Below are positions 11,300-23,270 of a stretch of 64,000 bases of DNA, piece after piece. Below the pieces are notes generated by a model, which was not told the DNA's origin, did not search any database, and saw nothing but the letters and a program-made list of their open reading frames with translations. The first letter of the stretch is position 1; every line of letters begins with the position of its first letter. The stretch covers positions 56,733,246-56,797,245 of the forward strand of contig OZ038479.1 of NCBI GenBank assembly GCA_964036315.1, written 5' to 3'. The translations under genes and the position numbers were made by a program. Source of the DNA: Acanthosepion esculentum. Taxonomy: Eukaryota > Mollusca > Cephalopoda > Sepiida > Sepiidae.

Positions 11300-11800
11300 T
11301 GTTATTCTTTTCTACTTTACTGTAAAATCTATAAATTCATCCATACGGACAGATCTGTTGACACAAATAATTTTCTTTATTAAAAAATCTTTCAAAAATA
11401 AAATATACTTTTCTCAAATGTTATTTTAGAAACATTAACTGATTTAAAGGTAAATTAATCTGCACTGAAACAAATATTACTTCCTTTTACTGTAAAACTT
11501 TGCAGAAAACATTTTTCTAGTGCCTTTGGAATGGATATATTCCACAAAAGTCATCTATTTCTTAGACAAAGAAAGGTCATGAATATGTTATAAAAAAAAC
11601 GCACTAAATCAGTTTCAGAAGTGCCTAGATTTTCTTATATAATCCAGTCACTGTATAGAGACGGGTATAAAGAGAAAGACCAGATGACAAAATAGAAGAG
11701 GTTTCGATTTAATCCTTACTTCTTCCTCCAGCTGCTATACTTCTCTCAGATCTCTCCATTTAATCCTTCAATTTACTAAATGACATTCTGCATACATTTT
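11300..11800 (+). repeat. Repeat block D, inverted partner of 50020-50480
   Basis: The block from ctataaattcatccatacgg through tgacaaaatagaagagg to the tccttacttcttcctcc word reappears in reverse complement at 50080-50460 in the same internal order. No gene is visible. Confidence 0.8.
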
Positions 11801-12594
11801 AAGTCAGGGATGTCAGCATAGAGTTTTTGTTGGTAACCTAAAGGTTATTTTCATTTTAAGTAAAAATTAAATATTAATTCCACAAAATTCTGTTAATTAA
11901 TCCATAAATTTACTAAATGACTTTGAAACATATCTCTAGGAAAAATATTGAATTTTTGAAAGGTTAAAAATTTGTTGTTTGCATTTTCCATCTATAATGG
12001 GAGTGTGATACGTGTCATAATTTAATGTTATATACATATGTATGTGCAATATATTTATTTACTATTGCTTACTCTGCTTTTCAATAATCTCTTGCTGGTT
12101 ATATTAAATGTTACATCACGTGTGAAACTAATAAACTCATGAATATAACATCCAAAAAGAAACTAATGTTTGAATAAAGCTGATGAAAATTAACACTTGT
12201 CCAGAATTTGAAGAGTTCATTGCCAACATATAAATAAATATGAAAAAATAGAATTGTTGAGTTCATTTTCTCTGGTAAAATCTTCATATTCAGAAAAAGA
12301 TCTTTTTTTTTTAAATCCATAACATCTGCAAAAATGTCAGACATGTACTTCCCAACAGTGCATGTTTGAGTATGTGGAAACATAGGACAGTTATGGAAAT
12401 GCAGAACCCAGCAACTGAAATGTATATGCTTTCTTTTCCGTATGGGATTGCATGCAGCTCAGCAATGTTGACATTACTGAAAATACAAATTTGCAAATTT
12501 CATAGCAGCAGCATTTCTCTGATATGATTTGAATATGATGCAGGGCATTTAACACTTCTCGAAACAGAAATTTATAAAATTCACATAGATATAT
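11801..12594. other. AT-rich flank of the zinc-finger cluster
   Basis: No coding frame is supported. The minus-strand frames at 12111-12383 and 12311-12496 carry no finger motif. Bases 12500-12594 lead into the decayed finger array and may be its old 3' flank, since ttttcta..tgtgtgtg also precedes the array at 13499. Confidence 0.4.
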
Positions 12595-13110
12595 TTTCTA
12601 GCCTGTGTGTGTTTGCATATGATGCTTCAAATGTGACTTCTATGAAAATGAAGAGCCACAAATTTTACTTAGTTTCTTTCCAGAGTGTCTTTGCATGTGG
12701 TAGTTCAATTGTGAAGTCTATGAAAATGCAGATACACAAACTTCAAAAGAATATGGTTTCTCTCTACTGAGAGATTTTTCAAATATGATATCTGTAAAAA
12801 TGGAGATCCACAAATTTCACAAGAATGTGGTTTCTCTCCAGTGTGTGTTTGCATATGCCACACCAAACTTGAATAGTGTGAAAATGCAGATCCACAAACA
12901 TCACAAGAATATTGTTTCTCCTGAGTATGTGTTCACATATGTGTCTTCAAATATGATTCTCAGGAAAATACAGATTCACAAATTACACAAGAATATGGTT
13001 TCTTCCCAGTGTGTTTTTGCATTTGTTGCTTCAAAAGTGACTTTTGTGAAAATACAGATCCAGAAACTTCACAAGAATATGGTTTCAACCAACACGCAGC
13101 AACCAAGAAA
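12595..13110 (-). pseudogene. C2H2 zinc-finger array, degenerate duplicate
   Basis: On the minus strand six finger-like units in 84-bp rhythm are visible, but with in-frame stops, lost zinc ligands and a truncated unit near 12770. Unit order and spacer wording parallel the 3' end of the intact neighbour (13490-13960), including a final unit with a shortened start. The flanking sequence at 13090-13190 also recurs near 15515-15580 and 15960-16040. This is a tandem duplicate of the neighbouring gene that has decayed. Confidence 0.85.
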
Positions 13111-13482
13111 GATTAATAGAGAAATAGAGACATTCATCTTAAATAATTTCCTTTTCAGTTGAAAACCAATATGCAAGTACAATGGTATTTTAAAAAAACA
13201 AAACAAACTTAAATGTCAAAAATATTCTTTAAGGATACTTCTTTTTACTTTAAAGTTTTTACAAGTTACAAGCAGATAACAGTACAGTAATTATTATAAA
13301 AATAAGTTGAATAAAAACAAGAAAAGAAATTTAGGCATAAATCTTGAAATGAGGCAAAAAGTATCAACTTTAAAGCATAATGACCAAGTAAAGCTTTGTT
13401 TTACTTTAAGGAACAGAGAATGAGGAATTAATTTCAAATATCAAGCAGTAACGTATTTTTGATTTTTCACAAGTTCTATCAG

Positions 13483-15378
13483 TCATGATGGTGATATATT
13501 TTCTAGTGTGTGTGGTTGTATATGGTGCTTCAAATCAGACTTCTGCGAAAATGAAGAACCACAAACTTTACCTGCTTTCTTTCCAGTGTGTGTTTGCATA
13601 TGATAGTTCAATTGTGAACTCTGTGAAAATGCAGATGCACAAATGTCACAAGAATATGGTTTCTCTCCAGTGTGTGTTCGCACGTGATTCTTCAAGTGTG
13701 ATATCTGCAAAAATGCAGATCCACAAATTTCACAAGAATGTGGTTTCTCTCCAGTGTGTATTCGCATATGCCACACTAAACTTGAATTATGTGAAAATGC
13801 AGATCCACAAATATCGCAAGGATATGGTTTCTCTCCAGTGTGTGTTCGCATATGGAGCTTCAAATTTGACATCACTGAAAATGCAGATCCACAAACTTCA
13901 CAAGAATATGGTTTCTCTCTGGAGTGCATTCGCATATGGTGGACTAAAGATGACTTAACTGAAAATGCAGATCCACAGACTTCACAAGAATACGGTTTCA
14001 CTCCAGTATGTGTTCTCATATGGCACTGCAAAGTGAACTTATGTGAAAATGCAGACCCACAAACTTCACAAGAAAAGGGTTTCTCCCCAGTGTGTGTTCG
14101 CATATGACACTTCAAATCTGATTTCTGGGAAAATGCAGATTGACAAACTTCACAAGTATATGGTTTCTCTCCAGTGTGTGTTCGCATATGGCTCTTCAAA
14201 TATGATTCTCGGAAAAATGCAGACCCACAAACTTCACAAGAATATGGTCTCACTCCAGTGTGTTTTTTCATATGGTACTTCAAAAGGTCCTTACGTGAAA
14301 ATGCAGATCCACAATCTTCACAGGAATATGGTTTCTCTCCCGTGTGTGTTCGCATATGGTATTTCAAACTTGCCTTGATTGAAAATGTAGATCCACAAAT
14401 TTCACAAGAATATGGTTTCTCTCCAGTGTGGGTTTGCATATGGCGCTTTAGACTTGTCTTGTATGAAAATGCAGATTTACAAACTTCGCAAGAATATGGC
14501 TTCTCTCCAGTGTGTGTCCGCATATGACATGTCAAATATGATTTCTGAGAAAATGCGGATTGACAAACTTCACAAGAATATGGATTCTCCCCAGTGTGGG
14601 TTCGCATATGGCGCTTCAAATGTGACTGCTGTGAAAATGCAGATCCACAAACATCACAAGAATATGGTTTCTCTCCAGTGTGTGTTCGCATATGGCATTG
14701 CAAAGTTGCCTTTTGTGAAAATGCAGACCCACAAACTTCACAAGAATAAGGTTTCTCTCCAGTGTGTGTTCGCATATGGCACTTCAAAAGTGATTTATGG
14801 GAAAAAGCAGATCCACAAACTTCACAGGTATATGGTGTTTCTCCAGTGTGAGATCGCATATGGGCTTTCAAATGTGACTCCTGTGTAAATGCAGTTCCAC
14901 AAATTTCACAAGTATATGGTTTCTCTCCAGTGTGTGTTCGCATATGGCACTGCAAAGTTGACTTCTGTGCAAATGCAGATGCACAAATGTCACAAGAATA
15001 TGGTTTCTCTCCAGTATGTGTTCGCATATGGCACTTCAAATCTGATTTCTGGGAAAATGCAGATTCACAAACTAGACAAGAATATGGTTTCTTCCCACTG
15101 TCCTTTTGCATATGGTTCTTCAAAAGATTCTTCTGGGAAAACGCAGATGCACCAACTTCACAACAATATGGTTTCTCTCCAGTGTGTGTTTGCATATGAT
15201 ACTTCATATGTGACTTCTGTGTAAAGACAGAACCACAAATTTCACAAGAATGTGATTTCTTTACAGTGTTTGTTTCCATGTGACACTTTAAATGTAACTT
15301 CCTCAAAAATGCAGATCCACCAAATTCACAAAAATATGCGTTTTTTCCACATGGCACACAAAATCTAAATAATGACAA
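13483..15378 (-). CDS. C2H2 zinc-finger protein, 22 finger units
   Basis: A 631-codon open frame consisting almost wholly of 28-residue units with [19 protein letters not shown] linkers, the pattern of Kruppel-type DNA-binding proteins acting in the nucleus. Nineteen units keep all Cys2His2 ligands. Units 1, 3 and 22 have each lost ligands. Contact positions of the helices differ between units, and seven intact units carry Cys at helix position 6 (as in QKSDLKCH). No KRAB, BTB or SCAN domain is seen. The frame opens at TTG 15378; the first in-frame ATG is 15279, inside unit 1. An in-frame stop lies upstream, just after an acceptor-like site at 15444. The true start is therefore either ATG 15279 or an upstream exon. 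DNA target unknown. Confidence 0.85.
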   Translation of the reverse strand: MSLFRFCVPCGKNAYFCEFGGSAFLRKLHLKCHMETNTVKKSHSCEICGSVFTQKSHMKYHMQTHTGEKPYCCEVGASAFSQKNLLKNHMQKDSGKKPYSCLVCESAFSQKSDLKCHMRTHTGEKPYSCDICASAFAQKSTLQCHMRTHTGEKPYTCEICGTAFTQESHLKAHMRSHTGETPYTCEVCGSAFSHKSLLKCHMRTHTGEKPYSCEVCGSAFSQKATLQCHMRTHTGEKPYSCDVCGSAFSQQSHLKRHMRTHTGENPYSCEVCQSAFSQKSYLTCHMRTHTGEKPYSCEVCKSAFSYKTSLKRHMQTHTGEKPYSCEICGSTFSIKASLKYHMRTHTGEKPYSCEDCGSAFSRKDLLKYHMKKHTGVRPYSCEVCGSAFFRESYLKSHMRTHTGEKPYTCEVCQSAFSQKSDLKCHMRTHTGEKPFSCEVCGSAFSHKFTLQCHMRTHTGVKPYSCEVCGSAFSVKSSLVHHMRMHSREKPYSCEVCGSAFSVMSNLKLHMRTHTGEKPYPCDICGSAFSHNSSLVWHMRIHTGEKPHSCEICGSAFLQISHLKNHVRTHTGEKPYSCDICASAFSQSSQLNYHMQTHTGKKAGKVCGSSFSQKSDLKHHIQPHTLENISPS

Positions 15379-15580
15379 ATGTTTGAAAACATCACAGAAA
15401 CGTAGCCTCTTCCTAATTTTTAATTATGTATCACAGTAAGAGGCTACAAAACAGAAAAACTACACATTTCAAAGAGCATGTTTCTTTTTACCCAATGATT
15501 CCACAATGATGCAGCTGTGAGGAAGGATCAACAGAGAAATTGGTAAGTTTATCTTAAATAATTTCCACTGGAATTGAAGT
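15379..15580 (-). promoter_or_regulatory. Leader with splice-acceptor-like site of the zinc-finger gene
   Basis: Reading the minus strand, a pyrimidine-rich run ends in ctgttttgtag with AG at 15444-15445, followed by a short leader. The same arrangement stands before the other two finger arrays (AG at 43458-43459 and 62951-62952), with similar sequence on both sides. Conservation in three diverged loci supports a real 3' splice site at the start of the finger exon. Just downstream here the frame is blocked by a TAA, so the site might now serve an untranslated exon part. Confidence 0.6.
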
Positions 15581-15894
15581 GAATGGATATTTTTCTGAAC
15601 AATTTTCAAAGGTCTAAAATATTGTACATTTAGAGTTTATTCTTGTTACTACAAACAAACAACTTTTCAAAGTACAATTTTGGCCAGGTAATATTCACTG
15701 CAGTTCTACCAAAAATATAGACACACAACTTTTATATAAACATTGCAGCATATCTCTGTTTATAAATATTATGATTTTCCATTCAGCCAAACACCTGTGA
15801 AGTAAAAGTAAGGAGACATATTTTAACAGTGAATAATATATGAAATCAGTTCATATTTAAACAGGGACATTTAGCTATATATTAAGGCTAGTTG

Positions 15895-16050
15895 AGCATG
15901 GCACTTCAAATGTGACATCTGTTAAAATGCAGATCCAAGACCCCCCCCCCCCAAATATGGTTTCAGCCAAGAAAGATTAATACAGAAATCAATACATTTA
16001 TTTAAAATAATTTCCTTTTGAGTTGAAAAACAACATGCAAGTACAGTGAT
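15895..16050 (-). pseudogene. Single zinc-finger remnant and leader
   Basis: One finger-like unit (15895-15935) is interrupted by a run of 12 C at 15941-15952, then followed by sequence (agaaagattaatacagaa, aataatttccttttgagttg) also found at 13095-13160 and 15520-15565. It is a third, nearly erased member of the tandem cluster. Confidence 0.6.
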
Positions 16051-17290
16051 AATTTTATGAAGAAAACTCTGAATGTTGAAAAGATCCTTTAGGAATTCTT
16101 AAATTATCATACCATGATGAAAAAATGTCCTAATCTTAATAAAAAACAAAGTTTTTTTTTAATTAAAATCTTAATTAAGAGTAAAGACCAAATATTTTAA
16201 TTATTAAATTATATGTTTTGATCCTTTTTAGAACATTTGAAATTTTGGTTAAAATCTTGTTTTTTTGTGTATCAGCAAAGGAACCAAAGCTTAGTACAGG
16301 AAATTTTAGTGTCTTTCTTACAGTGAAAAACACTGATTTGGAAATTCTTGCATAAATCAAATAATTGTTGAATTTTAATGAAACTTTCAGTACTTATTCA
16401 CAAATGAATTAAATTATATTAGAAATTCTTTTTTTTTTTTTTAGAAAATCTTGGTAAATTTTTTTTTTTTTACATCTGTTACACCCTACTTATTTTCTTT
16501 CAAGAAATTAAATTTTGTTCTGCTTAATGTTTATATCAGTTAAAACCAGAATTTATTGTACAATTTAAATCATCAATTTCTTCTTTTAAAACAGGACTAC
16601 CAGTTACTGAAAATCTACTCTAATTCATAAAATAAGAAATGTAATAAAACTAAAACAATTAGAAAACCTTGTAATTACTTTTATGCATAAGATATATTAT
16701 GGACACAATAGATTTAAGAATAATTTATTTGGTCAATAATGAATTTTTACAAGAACTGTTTTCATTTTTTTAAAATTTTAATAAGAATGATTTATAAAGT
16801 TTTAAATAATAATAAATTTCCGTATTACTTTGTCCTGGTTAGGTGATATTGTTATTAGATGAAAACTACATTTACTAATCATAAATGGAAAAGATTAGTG
16901 CAATTCATCACACACCAATATTTTAAAAAGAATTTTGAACATTTTTAGTGTGTATAAATATCCTGATATTTTGTAAATATGGATGTCCAAAAATTACATT
17001 ATCAGAAAATAAAAGTGATACTTATAGTAAATTTAAAACCAATATACCTAAAATTCAATAAAACATTACATTAAGGATTTTTTCTTAAATTTTTAAGATT
17101 ACGGCATAGTTAAAAATTATATCAGAAAAGTGCTCATATTGTATTCAAGTAGATTTTATAGATAATATGTCCACCATAGAAAAATATTAGATAAAATTCT
17201 GTTAGCCAAGCTATCAACACCTTAAATAAACAGCTAACACTATGTTAAAACATGAATTTCTGTAATATTTTAAACTAAAAAGATTTTTCA
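16051..17290 (-). repeat. AT-rich block R, reversed copy
   Basis: It contains R-block words in reverse complement (gaaactttcagtacttattcac near 16381, cattttttt.. near 16770, and the ccaagctatcaacacctt word near 17206, which is also at 40848-40862). A matching reversed copy runs 39985-40930. No gene is visible. Confidence 0.65.
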
Positions 17291-17760
17291 TTTAAAAAAA
17301 TTAATTTTAAACCTCAGGAATTGGGAATCTGTGGAGGTATCTATAAACAAAATTTCAAACATTCTTAAAAATAAAAAGGATAAAAATGTATAATTTAATA
17401 ATGAGAAAATTCTCTGGTCTTTACCCTCAATAATAACTAAGATTTTGACTATCAAACTTTGTTCTTATTAAGTTTGGAGCATTTTTTCATCATGTATTGT
17501 CATTTTTTATCCAAATCTTTGGAATTACCTACATTTATACAGTTCATGCCAACTAACATGGTAGTTAAACAATGAGAATATTAAATAGATACTTTATTTA
17601 ATATAATCTACTCTCATAATAACTTGACATATCACCTATATTTAAAAATAATACAATAAAATAATAATCACTTTCTATTAAGGTTTTCTTTAAATTTTAT
17701 TTTATTTTTCAAGCAGAGATAGAAAACATATCTGATTTACTGTAGCATTTGTATTTATGT
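17291..17760 (+). repeat. AT-rich repeat pieces, forward
   Basis: The end portion of block R is seen here in forward orientation (tctctggtctttaccctc, actttgttcttattaagttt, ttttttcatcatgt). The rest is AT-rich with no coding frame. Confidence 0.5.
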
Positions 17761-17768
17761 AGGCACCT

Positions 17769-18178
17769 TGTGGGCACATGGCTGAGTGGTTAGAATGTTT
17801 GCATTCTGACAATGAGACCAGGGTTCAAATTTCACCATAGTTGATTTGTCAGGAATGGTCGATCCCAGTATGTGGCACCTTTGGAATGTGCCTGAACACC
17901 ATACTATGGGTTGACTCAAGCCTTGTGAGTGAAATTGGGTGCTGTCAATAGATGTGCTAGCATGAAGTCATGAGTCATCATGGCCGAGGGCTTGAGTGTG
18001 CTGGCCTTGTTCAAATTGTTAATCACACTAAATAACATGCTCTTTTCCAGAAGCTGTAACTAAGGTCTGCTCAGCATAGTTGCAGTATAAACCACAAATG
18101 TGCCTGAGCAAGTGGCTGCAATAGGGATTGGCTAGCTGCCCTAGGAGACAGGTATCCTCAAATACAAGTGATCAGCTA

Positions 18179-18210
<32 letters not shown>

Positions 18211-18211
18211 C
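17769..18211 (+). mobile_element. tRNA-derived SINE, 443 bp, with target duplication
   Basis: Near the 5' end stand a perfect pol III A box (tggctgagtgg, from 17779) and a B box (gggttcaaatttc, from about 17820). The tail is a (cata)n run at 18180-18208. The element is bounded by 8-bp direct repeats aggcacct at 17761-17768 and 18212-18219. The body contains a tRNA-unrelated core (ggtcgatcccagtatgtggc, accatactatgggttgactc) that could be a domain shared between cephalopod SINEs. That identification is from memory and is not verified. Confidence 0.9.
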
Positions 18212-18229
18212 AGGCACCTCTACTTAATT

Positions 18230-19083
18230 ATTGATACCTAAGGTATAAAATGAATTTTTAAAAGTAAAAAAAGCATTCTTGAAGATTTCATTTTAGCTTT
18301 AACTGAAAAGTTAAATGATAAATTTACTATTTTCAGTAAGCAAAATACTTTGGTGTATTTCAAATAGAAATTATATAAATTCGAATTACAATTTTTTTAC
18401 TTGCTTTCCCAAAATTGACTACAAGTAGCCATTTTCTCACATTTTAACACATTTGTAAACAAAATTTAATTATCGGTTTTAAAAAGCGTCCAAAAATAAA
18501 ATATATATTTGCGACACATTATTTGAGGAAAATTAGCAAATTTAAAGTTAAATTAATCTGATTTGAAACAAATATTACTTATAGCATAAAAACATTGTAT
18601 ACAAACATTTCTAACCAAGTGTCCAGTTTTTCTGACATGGTAATTCTAGCAAAAGTCAATTGTCAGATTTAATGAAATTATTTTTCAAAGTTTTTGGTAA
18701 AAAATGTTTTTTTTCATAAGAAATATTTTTTTTTACATATGTTACCCCCAGCAAATGAAAATTGGTTGCTGTTTTTCTTTGTTAAGTAATGAATAAGTTC
18801 TGCCTTTAGAGACTTCTTCCTAAGCAAACTTTTCAAAATAGAACTGAAATGAATCAATTGGAAATAACGGTGGTTCAAACGAACAAAAAATTTATAAAAC
18901 TGATAGGTTTTCACTTTCAGTCAACTTCAACATTATTTTTATTTAAAATATATTAAAATCCTAATTATACTAAAATAGGATATTTTGCAAATGGCTGCTT
19001 GTTTTGTGAAATAAATTTCCATCAAACATTTATAAGAAAATCTATCATATCATAGATATTTGTTATTTATTAAATTACTTTCC
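18230..19083 (+). repeat. Blocks A, B and C of the dispersed repeat
   Basis: Block A (taagcaaaatactttggtgt near 18340), block B (gaggaaaattagcaaattta near 18525) and block C (18770-19080) follow one another. A and B recur at 19545-19890 and 62070-62165, and reversed at 40930-41215. C recurs at 1000-1790. The minus frame 18714-18914 is within block C and has no homologue I recognise. Confidence 0.65.
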
Positions 19084-19148
19084 TACATGCAAGCCACCAA
19101 TCTAACCACTGGGTGGCATGCCACTAGCATTTAACTCTGGTGGCACCT
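19084..19148. repeat. Short tggtggcatgcc repeat, second copy
   Basis: A 65-bp GC-richer insert (ccaccaatct, actgggtggcatgccacta, ctggtggcacc) related in inverse orientation to the 3' part of 11080-11260. Confidence 0.55.
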
Positions 19149-19149
19149 A

Positions 19150-21320
19150 AAAAAATTTAAAAAAGCAAAAAAACACATACCTAACAAATGGTTTTAAAAT
19201 TGTAAACAGTAAGCATTGTTTAAAAATTCAAATGAATTTTTAAAATGAAAATAAAATTTCATCTTTGTTGCCCATGCTGATGAAAAAAAAGAAAAACAAG
19301 ATTTTAAACCAAAATTTCGAATGTGCTGGAAAGGATTAAAAAATAAAATTTAATAAAATAATAAAAAAAACTTTGGTCTTTCTTAACATAAATCTTTTGA
19401 TGATAAAACATTGTTTTATCAAGTTTGGTGCCTTTCTCATCATGCTATGCTCTTTTCTCAGCACACCTAAAGAAAACTCCTAGATACATCCATGAATTTG
19501 GTAAACGTAAAGTTTTAAATAATTTAAAAAAAATGAAAAGCCTTTTCTGAAGCTTTCAATGTAGCTTTAAAGCTAAAGGATTAAATTTAATATCCAGTAA
19601 GCAAAATACTTTGGTATATTTCAGACAGAAATTATATTGTTTGGAATAGAATTGCATTGTTTTCAATAAAATCAATCATGTCAACCATATTTTAGACATT
19701 TGTAAACAAAACTTAATTTTCTGTTTTAAAAATCTTGCAAAAACAAAATATATATTTCTGAAACAATATTTGAGAAAAATTAGCAAATTTAAAATTAAGT
19801 GAATCTAATTTGAAACAAATATTATTTACTTATAGCATAAAATGTTGTATACAAGCATTTCCTAACCATGGGGTCTTGTTTTTCTTATATGTTAATCGAT
19901 TTATTGATGACAGATTGACTGCCAAATGTGTTCATAGTTAATTATGGTGTAGCAGGCGATCAATTTCATGAGGGTTTTGGTTTTTTTCATAAGTTGTCCC
20001 AACCCTTAAAACATGTAACCTTTTATTAATAGATTTATCAATTTGTACATCAATATTTCAGAAATTCTGCATGGAAATACATATATAAAAACAAATCAAA
20101 ATTCATTTAAAAATAATCAGGGTCTTCAGATTGTAATAAGCTTTAAAATATATGATTAGTAAATATAGTTTTACTTAATAACAATATTCCTTAAAAATTA
20201 TCTCTTTGAAATTGAACTTTAAAAGATTCAAAAACTTTATAATTTATTCAATTTTAAATTGTAAAAAATGAAAACAAATCTTGTAAAAATTAATTTTTCA
20301 TTGAAAAAAATGTTTTCCTTCAGACAATATTGTCTTTAATATTCATAAAAGCAATTAAAAGCTTCTCTAATTAAATCATGTTTTAGTTTTATTGCATTTT
20401 TTATTTTCCAATTCAGAACAGATTTTTGGTAAGACCAGGTTCAATTTTGCAAAAAAAAAAAAAAAAAAATAAAAAAAATCAGTGATTTAAATTCTTAAAA
20501 AAATTTTGGTTTTAACTAATGTAGTCACTACAACTTATCTCAATGAATTTCTGAAGCTTTTATAAAATTAAGTAAGGGTGAGAAACACATGTAAAAAACT
20601 TTCTGTTTGGTAAAAAAAATAGAAAAAGAGATAGAAAAATAAGAAATCGAACTTACATTGACGATAAATCATAACCAGTAATGAAGCACAATGTTTTAAA
20701 TGTAATTTTCAAAATAATCGGGCAATTTCACACCAGAATGATACATTCTCAATACCGGGGGCTTTTGGTGCTTATACTGCAAATTAACCATTTCAATTAA
20801 ACTTAATTTCATTCAATTTTGAATAAGTTCTGAAAGTTTCATTAAATTCTAATAATTATTTGATTTTTGCGAGAATTTTCAAATTAATGTATTTTTCAAC
20901 TGAAAAAAGTGCTAAAAAAAGAAAAAAAACTAATGCTAAATTCTGCGACTGCTGACATAAAAAATAAAAAATGAAAAAGAAAATAAAAAAAGATTTTCAA
21001 CCAAAATTTCAAATGTGCTAGAAAGGAATAAAAAATTTTAAAGAATAATTTAAAAAAAATACGTTATCTTATTAATAACAAACTTGTTCAAAATAAAACT
21101 TTGTTTTTATTAAGTTTGGGGCCTCTTTTTATCATGCTATGCTGTTTTTTTGGCAAATTATTAAACAGACCTATTTTATTTTTCTATCAACATTTCCAAA
21201 CAAACTTATTATTAAAATAAGACAAAAACTTCAAAGCAAAATAACAAAATCCAACTAATTTCCACTTCCTTTTAGTTTTATTCTCTAAGACAAAATATCT
21301 GACATGATGAAATTGAAATC
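19150..21320 (+). repeat. AT-rich block R, long forward copy
   Basis: Ordered blocks are: end piece (19300-19460), A (19545), B (19700), the cccttaaaacatgtaacctt word (20015), gattagtaaatatag (20153), tgaataagttctgaaagttt (20820) and the tcatcatgctatgct end (21130). The reversed set at 39985-41260 runs in the opposite order. No protein-coding frame is present. It may be one large non-autonomous element or part of a segmental duplication. Confidence 0.7.
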
Positions 21321-21329
21321 ATAGCTTAG

Positions 21330-22300
21330 GTACCTCCATGAAAATCAATAAAAAGAGCATAGCATGACAAGAATGGCCTTAAATTTGATGAAAAAAAATT
21401 TTATCTACTTAAGTATAGATATCATTATTAAGAAGAAATACCAAAGTATTTTTTGATTATTTTTTAAAATTTTTTATTCATTCTTAGCATGTCTGAAATT
21501 TTAGTTAAAAATCATTTTTTTTTGTCAGTGAAATTACTAAAAAAAAAACTCGATATCAGCCATTTTTTATTTATTTTGTAAACTGTTAAAATCCTAGTTT
21601 AAAATTCGTCCAAAAATCAATTATATGTTTGTCAAAATTTATTTGATGAAAATTAGCAAATTTAAAGATTATTTAATATTTTGAAAGAAACTTTTACTTA
21701 CTTTCTTTGAAGTAAAATGTTGATTAAAATAAAAGGAGGCAATCTTAACATCGTTGGCGATTGACAAGTGATGAATGATGACTTATCATCACATATCAAC
21801 AGCTAACATGAGATCCGAGTTAGAAGGAAGGACATAATTGAGGTAACGTTTTTTTTACATGAACCAGCTTATGTAGTACCTCATAATTATTAAAGTAAAA
21901 AAAAAACTTTCAGCATTCCAATTTCTTTTATTTTGTTTTTTTTATTACTGTAGCTTACACCATAAGTTTGTTGATACTATCTGTAGAAATTATAAATACT
22001 ATAAATAAATTAAAATACAAGTGCTGCACAGAGTTTTTAGGGCAACTATAGCCCCTAAAGTCAATACAGATCTGCTATGATAAAACATTTCTATCCCAAG
22101 TAAAAATCATCACAAACATATCAAAAGTTATTCTGAAAAAAATATTGAAAAATGACTTTTGTCATCATCTGAACAAAATATCAAGGAAACTTTTGATCTG
22201 CATCCCATGAAACTAGGTATTTCCTGAAAGCAAAGAATGCTCTTTCATTTCTAAGTGAAATTGGTTGGTGTAAATGATTATAAAAATTTTTCTGGGGATA
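21330..22300 (+). repeat. Repeat block E, inverted partner of 38990-39960
   Basis: Words in order (gatgaaaaaaaattttatct near 21398, agcatgtctgaaattttagt 21487, gttggcgattgacaa 21752, gaaactaggtatttcctgaaagc 22208) reappear as reverse complement in exactly reversed order at 39960 down to 39000. End coordinates sum to about 61290 at both ends, so the two copies have nearly equal length. Confidence 0.85.
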
Positions 22301-23270
22301 AAATATGAAAAAATAGTTAAAATTGCTATTCCTGAACACTGGAAACCAGGATTTTTTTTAATGTTTTTTTATTTTTATTTTTTTTAAATCAGCGATAAGG
22401 AAAACAGTGTTGAAATTAAGCCAAAATTGACTTTGACATTCCTGGGTCAAAGGCCAGCCAGCCAACAATACCAAGCTGTCATCACCTTGTAAAAAATACC
22501 ATTTTTCTTTTTTTTAATCTATGTTTGAACAATGGCTTGATGTATTTTTGTTTTTTAACACCTTTTGAGCAGGGTGATGACAACAACACTTAAGGAATGA
22601 TTATGAGCTGCAGGCAGAATGGACCAAGAAGTGAGAGGGAATACTGGAAATTTGTAACATCTTCAGAAATAACATGAAGTAACATAGGCATGTGTAGGAG
22701 ATATTTTGAATTCACAATGATCACTGATAGTTAGCTGGGGTTCTGTATGTAATTACTTGAGCAGGCTCCAGAGAAATTGGCACAAACAGCCAGTGTGAAT
22801 GATTTTTCTGACTGTAACTGAGAGGTTAAGTGTGTCAAAAATTGTGATGAAATTCTCACAAAATAGCAATGTGGTAATAAACTGTTGATAAGAACCGAAA
22901 ACAGTTTGTTTGAAATAAGAAATTCAAATAAAATTGAAATAAAGACGACTCACTAAAAAGTGAAAACTGTAAAACAACTTCAAAAAATTGAAATTGCAAT
23001 AAAATATGTAAATGAAATAAATGGTACTTTTAAAAATGTAGTAATGTTGATGGTGAAAATGGTTTAGGATGATGTTCAAATTTTTTTAATGAGTAAAAAA
23101 CGCTAATTCAAAATGCTCAACATGTGTTTCGCATGAAGAATTTGCAATAATGAAATCGACGTTCAGCAGAAAACGCTTACACTCAAGCCACGTGATGTTT
23201 TATTGCTTGTGACCTTCCGTACATTTTAATTACAGCCATGTTAACGATTTTTATGAACGCAAAATTACAT
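22301..23270. other. AT-rich region, no recognised gene
   Basis: A slightly less AT-rich part (22430-22860) contains no frame above 60 codons and no motif I recognise. No repeat partner was seen elsewhere in the window. Confidence 0.4.

Noticed and set aside
13485..15224. Series of plus-strand frames of 89-158 codons opposite the zinc-finger gene
   Set aside because: They are antisense shadows caused by the 84-bp periodicity and codon choice of the finger units; their repeats ([18 protein letters not shown]) are the complement of the linker codons.
17779..17840. Functional tRNA gene
   Set aside because: A and B boxes are present, but the sequence continues into a 443-bp SINE with tail and target duplication, and no complete cloverleaf is evident.
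18180..18208. Independent (cata)n microsatellite
   Set aside because: It is the tail of the SINE, directly followed by the target duplication.
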